In this document: positions 35,701 to 47,365 of the stretch, piece by piece | Numbering within the stretch: position 1 is the first letter of the stretch | Layout: each line of letters begins with the position of its first letter | NCBI GenBank assembly: GCA_009363875.1 | Contig: CM018692.1 | Coordinates: forward strand, 93,028,137-93,092,136 | DNA: 64,000 nucleotides | Reading direction: 5' to 3' | Source: Mikania micrantha | Taxonomy: Eukaryota > Streptophyta > Magnoliopsida > Asterales > Asteraceae | Made by a program: the position numbers and the translations under genes | Notes under the pieces: generated by a model | What the model saw: only the letters and a program-made list of their open reading frames with translations | Told to the model about the DNA's origin: nothing | Database searches by the model: none

Positions 35701-35989
35701 ATTTTGTTAACAGTCAACATTTCAACATTTGTGCAACATATTCTACAATTTTTCAACAATTCAACTTTTGTCAACCTTTCAACGTTTGGTCAACACTTCA
35801 ACATCGGTTCAACATTGCTTTCTTGTTCAAAATTACATAATATGTAGTCATGGTGTTCAAAAAGCTTATACAAATCAAGTATCGGTAAATTATTCTTTAT
35901 TCTTTATGATGTTAGTACTTGATCAAAACAACGAAAAACGGGCACATTACGACAAGGCTGGAGTTAGCGTTTTAAATTTGTTTTAAAAA
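32729..35989 (+). mobile_element. Element E 3' LTR, truncated at its 3' end
   Basis: Starts TGTAACATTTGTATAAC. TATAAAAG is at 33375 with CT-runs at 33425-33465. The tail is related to LTR A (GGGTGATCACAACAAGGG near 35350; compare 12173). At about 35990 it passes directly into the middle of an F-type LTR through AACAGTCAG, so its end and PBS-side partner are lost. It lacks the CGAACC cluster and the structured element. Confidence 0.8.
33980..34235 (+). repeat. ATCGATACTA palindromes in LTR E
   Basis: A perfect inverted repeat with 13-bp arms CCCATCGATACTA and one central base at 33982-34008, a second imperfect one at 34205-34229 (CCATTGATATTA with TAGTATCGATG), and several single ATCGATACTA or GTCGATACTA motifs from 33795 to 34262. 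They occupy the place that CGAACC clusters occupy in LTRs A, C and D. Confidence 0.8.
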
Positions 35990-35994
35990 CTAAC
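35130..35994 (+). repeat. Internal duplication of about 300 bp in LTR E
   Basis: 35130-35432 and 35700-35994 share TTAACAGTCAACGTTTCAAC-like starts, TCAACATTGCTTTCTTG, and ACGACAAGGCTGGAGTTAGC near their ends, with moderate divergence. The second copy is cut by the junction to F. Confidence 0.8.
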
Positions 35995-37244
35995 AGTCAG
36001 ATTAGTATGTTAAACATGGTTATTAAACCTATTCTAATGCTACATTGTGATATTTCATGATATTTGGGTAGTCAATGACAAGGATTGATCATTCTTAAGC
36101 CACTAATCTGCCTAGGAACTGTTTTAGCAATATAATCAACAACATTAACTATTTAGTTAATCTGAGATTATTCTGATTAATCAAGTGTGTCATCAACCTT
36201 GTATTAGGAACCTAATTCAGTGTAGGTTCCTACATTATCATACATTGTATGATATAACATTAAATTAACTAAATATATACTTAACATCAGTTTGATGACT
36301 ATTAAGGCAATGTCTTTGACATTGAGCGTTCAGAAAGATCTAATCAGTAAGTTAAAACATAAATAACTCATTAAATAAAATCAAATGCATAAATTAGCTA
36401 CCACTACTATTATGCGTGGGATCTTACCACTCTCCTGACTTCAGGTGAGTTTCGTACAACCCCTTTTCTTTTTAATGTTTTATAAAATTGGGGTCTTATT
36501 GTGGAACTTTTCTTGAACATATGATATGTATCAATGTTATCTGCGTGATTTCACGTGATTGTTGAGAACTTGTGGATTTCATGGGATTTTTCCTGGAGAA
36601 CATAACACTATCACAGAACTTAAAAGTCCTCATTTTTAAACTGTATCTACTGAACCCATGTGTGGCCGAACAGGAAACAATGATAGTACTATCGACTGAC
36701 AACACATTTGCTAGGAGCTGCAACTCCGCTTGCTGTCAATGTTTTTTACGTGTTTTTAGAACTTCTTAATGTGGTGATAGACATTAAGACAATGAGGCAT
36801 TAAGATGTTACCGATGGGTAGTATCTTATAGAACAAGAACAGAACGTCCGAAAGGAACTAGATACGGGTCCCATGGTTATCTTGAACTGAACATTTTGAG
36901 AACTTGTATATCATATCATATTGTTGAGCATGAACGATACGAACTCACCAGCTTTGTGCTGACGTTTTAAATCTAAACCTTTTTGCAGGGAGACAGTGAC
37001 TGCCGGGTGAGGATGCGCCTTATATATAATTGTAATTAAATAAGTTAGTCATGTAATAAACTTAGTTTGTAAACTGTACTGTTGATTGTAATGACGATCC
37101 TTGTAACATATTTACTTTAAGTTAATCTGTGTGCTATGATATCGGATCAAGTAAGTCACACCTCATCTCTGAGACATCACCACTATGCTTCCGCAATCTT
37201 CTCAGTGACATCATCAACAGGTGGCGAGATGTGGGGGTGTGATA
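35990..37244 (+). mobile_element. Element F LTR, copy 1, 5'-truncated
   Basis: Corresponds to the last 1,255 bp of the F LTR at 38087-40164. Ends GTGTGATA. Carries the CAG|GTGAGT donor at 36445 and TTTTTGCAG acceptor ending at 36988. Confidence 0.9.
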
Positions 37245-38086
37245 GGGTGGTATCAGAGCCATATGTTATAGAAAATTAGGTTGACTTAGTGACCTAGACT
37301 ATAACCATAGACTCAAATAGTGACACAGAGAGCACCGAACATAACTAATGAAAAAAAATTGTTTTGAATTAAGCCTGGATAATCAGGTGGTACGAATTCC
37401 AGTTATGAGTGGCCAGCATAACTGAAATTCGCAACACGTGTGCATCCTAGTTTAATTGAATTCAAGCAGAACAATAACAGCTATAAGGACGAATAGTTTC
37501 TTTGAGATAGGAAGAGATTTCATATCATGTTTATGTTGAATATTATTATTCAATAATCTATATCATGGTACTAATTTAAACTTTTGTGTATACGGCGATG
37601 GCCAATTAGGGAGAGAGATATATATACCAGCGATTTCCATACGTTATCCTGGACGATACACCCAGTTCTAGTTCTGGATCAGATTCAGACCCTTCTGAGG
37701 CATCATCAGCCACATCTCATGCAGTACCGCAGATGCCCGCTACACCACCACATGTACCACACACTCCACCTAGACATCCTTATGTATCAGATGAGGATAC
37801 ATCTGCAGGCAGGAGAGAGAGTTCACCTCCCCAGACGGTCCCATTTTGGGATGGACTCAGACGTATGCGGGGCCAGGCCCGCAAGACGAGTCCCAAACTT
37901 GTAAAAATCTATAAATATCACCCATTCTCCACACATATTTCCTTTTACCACATACCCGAAATTCTGGCAACTCACTCGACCAACAACTTCGGCAATCAGC
38001 TCCTGTAACATCAGTGCCAGAACCGTAGCTGGAACAGTGCCTTGTACAGCAGATCAGGTACGAACTATGTGTATTACATGAGTACT
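37245..38086 (+). other. Truncated F leader plus captured flank, copy 1
   Basis: PBS TGGTATCAGAGCC at 37248-37260, then leader and the start of the upstream open frame up to about 37884. The remaining 200 bp differ from the true F leader and lie just before the next LTR start without a polypurine tract. They are probably the original 5' genomic flank of F, duplicated with the unit. Confidence 0.75.
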
Positions 38087-40164
38087 TGTGACAATTGCAG
38101 TTGAGAATTACGTCATCGATGACATGAGCACATGTGCTCGTTCTATAAATCCACGTCGATTTGACGATTGTAATTCTTACAGGTTGATTGTATGCGAGAA
38201 ATGGTGAACGTGGGCGAAAACCGTGCGCGAAACGGAGTTACGGATTGTCCGGAATCGCGAAACAAAGAAAATCCAAAATTTTGAAAAAATCTGGAAGCTT
38301 GGCCCATTCCGCGCACTACGCCCTAACCCAAGGTTCCACTTGGGGCGATACGCCTGGCTTGGTAAGTCGGCAAAAATGGATTTAAACGATCAGAATGCAT
38401 CCAGAAGCTTACTTCTTTCTTCTTCTCGGCTTTTTTCACTTCCAGACGCACAAATCTTCATTTTATCATCCCAAACTCAATTCTAAAGGTGTTTAAACAT
38501 CCCAATTGTGCTAAGGAACGTTTCTGCAAGCCCTGATCGTCGTTTTACGCTCAGAAATCCGTTAGATCAGGTAATGGTTTGTTTTAACCTTCTAGCTTGA
38601 TAATGATTGATTAGATCTTGATTTTGAACGTAATGAAATAGTTAGGATTGTTGATTATTGCCTAGATGATGGCTAGGATTGATTATAAACGAAGAACACG
38701 ATGTTTTAACGGGTAAATCCTTATTTTGATCCGTTGTAATGTCCGGTTTGCATGAAATCATAACTATGATTAAAATGGTTTAAACCATTTGATTGTGACA
38801 ATGTAGGTGATTAGTTTGGTTAATATTTGAAATGCAAGGTTAAATCCATGTGTTTCAAACTAATCACAATCATTAACATACTCATTGGAACGATTATCTG
38901 ATGTTTATGATAACAGTCAGATTAGTATGTTAAACATGGTTATTAAACCTATTCTAATGCTACATTGTGATATTTCATGATATTTGGGTAGTCAATGACA
39001 AGGATTGATCATTCTTAAGCCACTAATCTGCCTAGGAACTGTTTTAGCAATATAATCAACAACATTAACTATTTAGTTAATCTGAGATTATTCTGATTAA
39101 TCAAGTGTGTCATCAACCTTGTATTAGGAACCTAATTCAGTGTAGGTTCCTACATTATCATACATTGTATGATATAACATTAAATTAACTAAATATATAC
39201 TTAACATCAGTTTGATGACTATTAAGGCAATGTCTTTGACATTGAGCGTTCAGAAAGATCTAATCAGTAAGTTAAAACATAAATAACTCATTAAATAAAA
39301 TCAAATGCATAAATTAGCTACCACTACTATTATGCGTGGGATCTTACCACTCTCCTGACTTCAGGTGAGTTTCGTACAACCCCTTTTCTTTTTAATGTTT
39401 TATAAAATTGGGGTCTTATTGTGGAACTTTTCTTGAACATATGATATGTATCAATGTTATCTGCGTGATTTCACGTGATTGTTGAGAACTTGTGGATTTC
39501 ATGGGATTTTTCCTGGAGAACATAACACTATCACAGAACTTAAAAGTCCTCATTTTTAAACTGTATCTACTGAACCCATGTGTGGCCGAACAGGAAACAA
39601 TGATAGTACTATCGACTGACAACACATTTGCTAGGAGCTGCAACTCCGCTTGCTGTCAATGTTTTTTACGTGTTTTTAGAACTTCTTAATGTGGTGATAG
39701 ACATTAAGACAATGAGGCATTAAGATGTTACCGATGGGTAGTATCTTATAGAACAAGAACAGAACGTCCGAAAGGAACTAGATACGGGTCCCATGGTTAT
39801 CTTGAACTGAACATTTTGAGAACTTGTATATCATATCATATTGTTGAGCATGAACGATACGAACTCACCAGCTTTGTGCTGACGTTTTAAATCTAAACCT
39901 TTTTGCAGGGAGACAGTGACTGCCGGGTGAGGATGCGCCTTATATATAATTGTAATTAAATAAGTTAGTCATGTAATAAACTTAGTTTGTAAACTGTACT
40001 GTTGATTGTAATGACGATCCTTGTAACATATTTACTTTAAGTTAATCTGTGTGCTATGATATCGGATCAAGTAAGTCACACCTCATCTCTGAGACATCAC
40101 CACTATGCTTCCGCAATCTTCTCAGTGACATCATCAACAGGTGGCGAGATGTGGGGGTGTGATA
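38087..40164 (+). mobile_element. Element F LTR, copy 2, complete
   Basis: 2,078 bp, TGTGACAATTGC to GTGTGATA. CTATAAATCC near 38140 may be the TATA box. The hairpin pair seen in the solo LTR is here degenerate (GGGGCGATACGCCTGG near 38342). Confidence 0.92.
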
Positions 40165-41006
40165 GGGTGGTATCAGAGCCATATGTTATAGAAAATTAGG
40201 TTGACTTAGTGACCTAGACTATAACCATAGACTCAAATAGTGACACAGAGAGCACCGAACATAACTAATGAAAAAAAATTGTTTTGAATTAAGCCTGGAT
40301 AATCAGGTGGTACGAATTCCAGTTATGAGTGGCCAGCATAACTGAAATTCGCAACACGTGTGCATCCTAGTTTAATTGAATTCAAGCAGAACAATAACAG
40401 CTATAAGGACGAATAGTTTCTTTGAGATAGGAAGAGATTTCATATCATGTTTATGTTGAATATTATTATTCAATAATCTATATCATGGTACTAATTTAAA
40501 CTTTTGTGTATACGGCGATGGCCAATTAGGGAGAGAGATATATATACCAGCGATTTCCATACGTTATCCTGGACGATACACCCAGTTCTAGTTCTGGATC
40601 AGATTCAGACCCTTCTGAGGCATCATCAGCCACATCTCATGCAGTACCGCAGATGCCCGCTACACCACCACATGTACCACACACTCCACCTAGACATCCT
40701 TATGTATCAGATGAGGATACATCTGCAGGCAGGAGAGAGAGTTCACCTCCCCAGACGGTCCCATTTTGGGATGGACTCAGACGTATGCGGGGCCAGGCCC
40801 GCAAGACGAGTCCCAAACTTGTAAAAATCTATAAATATCACCCATTCTCCACACATATTTCCTTTTACCACATACCCGAAATTCTGGCAACTCACTCGAC
40901 CAACAACTTCGGCAATCAGCTCCTGTAACATCAGTGCCAGAACCGTAGCTGGAACAGTGCCTTGTACAGTAGATCAGGTACGAACTATGTGTATTACATG
41001 AGTACT
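40165..41006 (+). other. Truncated F leader plus captured flank, copy 2
   Basis: Same content as 37245-38086, offset by 2,920 bp. PBS at 40168-40180. Confidence 0.78.
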
Positions 41007-43084
41007 TGTGACAATTGCAGTTGAGAATTACGTCATCGATGACATGAGCACATGTGCTCGTTCTAGAAATCCACGTCGATTTGACGATTGTAATTCTTAC
41101 AGGTTGATTGTATGCGAGAAATGGTGAACGTGGGCGAAAACCGTGCGCGAAACGGAGTTACGGATTGTCCGGAATCGCGAAACAAAGAAAATCCAAAATT
41201 TTGAAAAAATCTGGAAGCTTGGCCCACTCCGCGCACTACGCCCTAACCCAAGGTTCCACTTGGGGCGATACGCCTGGCTTGGTAAGTCGGCAAAAATGGA
41301 TTTAAACGATCAGAATGCATCCAGAAGCTTACTTCTTTCTTCTTCTCGGCTTTTTTCACTTCCAGACGCACAAATCTTCATTTTATCATCCCAAACTCAA
41401 TTCTAAAGGTGTTTAAACATCCCAATTGTGCTAAGGAACGTTTCTGCAAGCCCTGATCGTCGTTTTACGCTCAGAAATCCGTTAGATCAGGTAATGGTTT
41501 GTTTTAACCTTCTAGCTTGATAATGATTGATTAGATCTTGATTTTGAACGTAATGAAATAGTTAGGATTGTTGATTATTGCCTAGATGATGGCTAGGATT
41601 GATTATAAACGAAGAACACGATGTTTTAACGGGTAAATCCTTATTTTGATCCGTTGTAATGTCCGGTTTGCATGAAATGATAACTATGATTAAAATGGTT
41701 TAAACCATTTGATTGTGACAATGTAGGTGATTAGTTTGGTTAATATTTGAAATGCAAGGTTAAATCCATGTGTTTCAAACTAATCACAATCATTAACATA
41801 CTCATTGGAACGATTATCTGATGTTTATGATAACATTCAGATTAGTATGTTAAACATGGTTATTAAACCTATTCTAATGCTACATTGTGATATTTCATGA
41901 TATTTGGGTAGTCAATGACAAGGATTGATCATTCTTAAGCCACTAATCTGCCTAGGAACTGTTTTAGCAATATAATCAACAACATTAACTATTTAGTTAA
42001 TCTGAGATTATTCTGATTAATCAAGTGTGTCATCAACCTTGTATTAGGAACCTAATTCAGTGTAGGTTCCTACATTATCATACATTGTATGATATAACAT
42101 TAAATTAACTAAATATATACTTAACATCAGTTTGATGACTATTAAGGCAATGTCTTTGACATTGAGCGTTCAGAAAGATCTAATCAGTAAGTTAAAACAT
42201 AAATAACTCATTAAATAAAATCAAATGCATAAATTAGCTACCACTACTATTATGCGTGTGATCTTACCACTCTCCTGACTTCAGGTGAGTGTCGTACAAC
42301 CCCTTTTCTTTTTAATGTTTTATAAAATTGGGGTCTTATTGTGGAACTTTTCTTGAACATATGATATGTATCAATGTTATCTGCGTGATTTCATGTGATT
42401 GTTGAGAACTTGTGGATTTCGTGGGATTTTTCTTGGAGAACATAACACTATCACAGAACTTAAAAGTCCTCATTTTTAAACTGTATATACTAAACCCATG
42501 TGTGGCCGAACAGGAAACAATGATAGTACTATCGACTGACAACATATTTGCTAGGAGCTACAACTCCGCTTGCTGTCAATGTTTGTTACGTGTTTTTAGA
42601 ACTTCTTAATGTGGTGATAGACATTAAGACAATGAGGCATTAAGATGTTACCAATGGGTAGTATCTTATAGAACAAGAACAGAACGTCCGAAAGGAACTA
42701 GATACGGGTCCCATGGTTATCTTGAACTGAACATTTTGAGAACTTGTATATCATATCATATTGTTGAGCATGAACGATACGAACTCACCAGCTTTGTGCT
42801 GACGTTTTAAATCTAAACCTTTTTGCAGGGAGACAGTGACTGCCGGGTGAGGATGCGCCTTATATATAATTGTAATTAAATAAGTTAGTCATGTAATAAA
42901 CTTAGTTTGTAAACTGTACTGTTGATTGTAATGACGATCCTTGTAACATATTTACTTTAAGTTAATCTGTGTGCTATGATATCGGATCAAGTAAGTCACA
43001 TCTCATCTCTGAGACATCACCACTATGCTTCCGCAATCTTCTCAGTGACATCATCAACAGGTGGCGAGAGGTGGGGGTGTGACA
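41007..43084 (+). mobile_element. Element F 5' LTR, copy 3, in front of the full element
   Basis: 2,078 bp, ending GTGTGACA, so this copy keeps the canonical CA end. It is followed by the complete leader and coding region. The possible target duplication is GTACT at 41002-41006; its partner would lie to the right of the window. Confidence 0.92.
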
Positions 43085-43087
43085 GGG

Positions 43088-43100
43088 TGGTAACAGAGCC
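43088..43100 (+). promoter_or_regulatory. Element F primer binding site, one mutation
   Basis: TGGTAACAGAGCC, with A for T compared with the intact copies at 37248 and 40168. Confidence 0.88.
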
Positions 43101-43437
43101 ATATGTTATAGAAAATTAGGTTGACTTAGTGACCTAGACTATAACCATAGACTCAAATAGTGACACAGAGAGCACCGAACATAACTAATGAAAAAAAATT
43201 GTTTTGAATTAAGCCTGGATAATCGGGTGGTACGAATTCTAGTTATGAGTGGCCAGCATAACTAAAATTCGCAACATGTGTGCATCCTAGTTTAATTGAA
43301 TTCAAGCAGAACAATAACAGCTATAAGGACGAATAGTTTCTTTGAGATAATAAGAGATTTCATATCATGTTTATGTTGAATATTATTATTCAATAATCTA
43401 TATCATGGTACTAATTTAAACTTTTGTGTATACGGCG

Positions 43438-44130
43438 ATGGCCAATTAGGGAGAGAGATATATATACCAGCGATTTCCATACGTTATCCTGGACGATACA
43501 CCCAGTTCTAGTTTTGGATCAGATTCAGACCCTTCTGAGGCATCATCAGCCACATCTCGTGCAGTACCGCAGATGCCCGCTACACCACCACATGTACCAC
43601 ACACTCCACCTAGACATCCTCATGTATCAGATGAGGATACATCTGCAGGCAGGAGAGAGAGTTCACCTCCCCAGACGGTCCCATTTTGGGATGGACTCAG
43701 ACGTATGCGGGGCCAGGCCCGCAAGATGACATGTCTTCCTCCTAGACGCCAGTTGGCGCCTAGAGACGAGCCCAGTATCAGACATGAGGTAGGAGAGTCT
43801 TCACAGCAGGCGGAGCTTAGACCGCAGCTTCGCCAGGTGACTATAGATCTTCAGGGGACTCGTCTAGAGTTACAGGAATCTCGTGCTACTGTGGAGGACA
43901 CACGTACCACTGTGCTGGAGATACTCACCTCTCACTTGATGTTGATGGATCAGGTGAGTGCACTGGATGCAGGCACACGAGCCTGGCGGGTTATTCTTGA
44001 GGAGAGGATGAGGAGGACGGTGATGCATGTGATGATGGTCGTATTTTGGCAGTATGTTGAGGTGGTGAGGGAGAGAGCTGTGGGAGTGATTGAGGGTGTG
44101 AGGAGGTTGAGCGTGGAGGCGGGATGGTAG
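43438..44130 (+). pseudogene. Open frame upstream of gag in element F, function unknown
   Basis: ATGGCCAAT at 43438 is followed in frame by TAG at 43447; beyond it the frame is open to TAG 44128 (227 codons, 185 from the internal ATG 43573). The first part is acidic and rich in serine and proline (DDTPSSSFGSDSDPSEASS, TPPHVPHTPPRHP). A basic patch follows (RRMRGQARK), then a heptad-like stretch (LRPQLRQVTIDLQGTRLELQ ... LEILTSHLMLMDQVSALDA), probably coiled coil, then a valine-rich end. I recognise no family. The two truncated copies upstream hold only the first third. It lies between PBS and gag, unlike in A, B and C. Confidence 0.55.
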
Positions 44131-44483
44131 CATTGTCTATAGTGCTGGCAACTATAGCCATCATGATGGCATGTTTACCGTATTTTCTACGGTAAAGTTT
44201 GATGTGGGTGTGCATGTTTTGGGATCATCATTGTATATACCATCAGTAACAGACGGATAGGTTGAGAGTTGGATGTTTGGGGGATGTTTTTGGATGTAAA
44301 ATAGATCCCCAGTATCTAGTTGTAATGTCTTGGTTTCTGGCAGTCGGTGTAACAAAACGTTATGGTTGTATAAAACTGATATTATAGTAATAAAATGGTT
44401 GTTTTTGTATATCTATCTGTGTAATGTGCTATGTATGTGATGTTTGAACTAAGTATCATTGTCAAACTTTTGTGAACTATAAC

Positions 44484-44785
44484 CAGAACTATGAGAACAT
44501 TTTTGTGAGAACATATCTATTGTCTTAATGGCAATGTATCATAGAACTATGGGAACATTTTGTGTGAGAACATATCTATTGTCTGTATGGCAATGTGTCA
44601 CAGAACTATGAGAACATTTTGTGTGAGAACATATCTATTGCCTGTATGGCAATGTGACACAGAACTATGAGAACATTTTTGAGTGAGAACATATCTATTG
44701 CCGGTGTGGCAATGTATCAAAGAACTGTATGTGAACATTTTTGTGTGAGAACTTATCAGTGTTCAGTATGTTAATATATCAAAAA
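44484..44785 (+). repeat. 59-bp minisatellite in the F leader
   Basis: Five units start with AGAACTATGAGAACATTTT-like sequence at about 44485, 44543, 44602, 44661 and 44721. Each includes GAGAACATATCTATTG and TATGGCAATGTG. The last is degenerate. Confidence 0.88.
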
Positions 44786-45068
44786 CATGTATAATAACGT
44801 ATCTATATTACAATGTTGTGAGGTGTGTAATATTTTGACATGTTTTTGAATTAACAGGACTGAGTATAACTACGAACTTTGTGTGATCTTTGTGTACTGA
44901 GAACATTTCTGAACTATATCAATGTAGTTATACTATAATTATCATAATCACATGTTAACATGAATTTTCAGCATGACTGAATATGGTTGAACTAATGTGA
45001 TTGAACAAGGGTTATATTTTTATATTATTCTTGAACTGACCTGAGTTTGTCTGCATGTGAGCAAAACG

Positions 45069-45944
45069 ATGGCTCCAAAACGATGTCGACCAGCCAAGAA
45101 AGCTGGCAAGAATAATGCTAACCCTAAACCGGAACAAGTCCCACCTGTGAACATAGAATCAAATCCGGATCCACGTGTTAATCAGGAAGCGAACATGGTT
45201 CCACCTAAAAATCTGGAGACAAATACTGTTCCACTAGTGAATCCTGAAGTGAACATTGTTCCACCTACAGGTGCAAGTGGATCTGAATCAAATGAAGTGA
45301 TGATAGCACGAATTGTAAGAGAACAACTATCTGCTTGTGGTGTTTTAACACAACTCCAGCCACATGTCACTACGGGTTCTGGTGGGGATCATGATCATGT
45401 AGAACATAATGCTACTGGTGGCCACTTGGAAACTCATAATACCACCGGGGCAACAACTAAAACAACTGCTCATGATCCACCACAGCAAGGATGTACTTAT
45501 AAGTACTTTGCTTCCTGCAACCCTCCTACTTTTACAGGCAAAGAAGGAGCGGCTGGACTCATAAGATGGATTGAGGATATGGGAAAAAAACTCAAGATCA
45601 GCCAATGTTTGGCAGAGCATAAGGTGTCTTATGCTGCTTATTCTTTGAAGGACTCAGCTTTAACCTGGTGGAATACCCAGGCTAAAACTTTGGGGTCAGC
45701 TACAGTTGATTCTATGCGCTGGAACGAATTTAAAACTCTGATAATGTCAGAGTACTGCCCAATCACTGAAATCCAAAAGCTGCAGGACGAATTCTGGAAT
45801 CATTCGATGGTTGGTGCTGATTGTTTAGCTTATACCAATCGTTTTCATGAACTTACTTGCTTACTTCCCAATATGTTTCCTATGGAAGCAGCTTTGATTG
45901 AGAAGTACATTAAAGGTCTGGTTCCCAGATTCGGGGAATGGTAA
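45069..45944 (+). pseudogene. Element F gag, first part, frameshifted
   Basis: Start at ATGGCTCCAAAACG (MAPKRCRPAKKAGKNN), a basic N-terminus; an ATG four codons upstream is less likely. A repeat-like region (PPVNIESNPDP, PPKNLETNTVP, PLVNPEVNIVP) follows, then the gag core CTYKYFASCNPPTFTGKEGAAG and TWWNTQAKTL. A change of frame near 45930 moves reading from the KYIKGL block into the next frame (GMVTAAEPTTLK). Confidence 0.9.
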
Positions 45945-47365
45945 CGGCAGCTGAACCCACAACTCTGAAACGTACAATTCTTTTGACCACTAAGCTTACC
46001 GATGAAGCGGTAAGGAGTGGTATTTTGACCACAAAAACTCAGGCGGAGGTGGGCCGTAGTGATGTTGGTACCTCGAATGTTTCCAATGGTACCAAAAGGA
46101 AGTGGTTTGGCAAAACCAAAACAAAGGCTCCAGCAGAGACTAGTCAGAGCAAACCAATAGTGAAGAACTATGGTGCAACTGTTCCTGAAAGGAAAGTTTA
46201 CACTGGGCAGGCGCCCAAATGCAATAAGTGTCCATTCCATCACATAGGACCATGTCATGTTTGTCTGAACTGTAATCGAGTAGGACACTATGCTAAATAT
46301 TGCAACTTTCCTGCTCAACCACTAAACCAAGCACCACGACAAACCACTCAAAACAACAGGTCATGCTTCAAGTGTGGAAGTCCTGACCATTTGATGAGAA
46401 ACTGTCCGAACAATGCCAACACCAATCCGGGAAATGAAGCTAAGGGAAGAGCTTTTCATATTGATGCAACCGAGGCAAGGCATGATGCTAACATTGTCAC
46501 TGGTATGTTTCTTCTTAATAATCTATACGAATCAGTTCTGTTTGACACAGGGGTAGATAAGAGTTTTATCTCTCCTGAATTTGCATCATTACTTTCTTTG
46601 CCTACGGTAGATCTAGAAACTCCTTATGTCATTGAACTTGCTAATGGCAAGTTGATCACAACTAACAGTGTCATTCAAGGGTGTTCCTTGAATTTGAATG
46701 ATCATCTTTTAAATATCAATTTAATTCCTATTGAGCTTGGGAACTTTGATGTTGTGGTTGGTATGGACTGGCTTTCCGCTACCCAAGCGGAAGTTGTATG
46801 CCAAAACAAGATGATCCGTATTCCATTACCTGACGGTAATACACTGATAGTTCAAGGAGAACGAGCCGGTAGGAAACTTGGTATCATTTCTTGTATGCAA
46901 ACTCAGAAATGCTTACGGAAAGGATGTCAGGCCTTTCTAGCACATGTGATTGAGAACTGTTCTTTACAAAAACGTATCGAAGATATTTCGGTAGTCAAGG
47001 ATTTTCAGGAAGTTTTTCCTGAGGATATATCAGGATTGCCCCCAGTGAGGCAAGTTGAATTTCGTATTGACTTGATTCCAGGTGCAGCACCTGTAGCTAA
47101 AGCTCCTTATCGTTTAGCACCTTCAGATATGAAAGAGCTTTCAGGTCAACTACAAGAACTGTTAGACAAAGGTTTTATCAGACCTAGTTTCTCACCTTGG
47201 GGAGCACCAATTCTTTTTGTGAAAAAGAAAGATGGTTCATTCAGGATGTTCATTGATTACAGAGAACTCAATAAACTGACAATCAAAAATCGTTATTCAT
47301 TGCCACGTATAGATGATCTATTTGATCAACTACAAGGTGCTACTTACTTTTCAAAAATCGATTAA
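45938..47365 (+). pseudogene. Element F gag end, protease and RT start
   Basis: Holds CNKCPFHHIGPCHVC, knuckles CLNCNRVGHYAKYC and CFKCGSPDHLMRNC (aspartate for glycine), protease VLFDTGVDKSFIS and GMDWLS, and the RT start VEFRIDLIPGA to FDQLQGATYFSKID. It ends at TAA 47363 where relatives have leucine (ID-L-RSGYH). RMFIDYREL has phenylalanine for the usual cysteine. Confidence 0.92.

Larger units (their letters stand above)
35990..43084 (+). repeat. Tandem array of a 2,920-bp LTR-plus-leader unit
   Basis: The sequence repeats with a period of 2,920 bp: short open frames occur at 36496, 39416 and 42336 and at 37584, 40504 and 43424. The unit is an F LTR (2,078 bp) plus 842 bp that includes the PBS, the start of the leader and about 200 bp that the third copy lacks. 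Copies 1 and 2 are almost identical; copy 3 is slightly more diverged. Confidence 0.95.

Noticed and set aside
36496..36769. 65-75 codon frames repeated at 39416 and 42336
   Set aside because: They follow from the tandem LTR copies, lie in LTR sequence, and are not kept intact in the solo LTR.
37733..38008. 91-codon frame in the truncated F leaders as a separate gene
   Set aside because: It is the start of the upstream F frame running into unrelated flank sequence.
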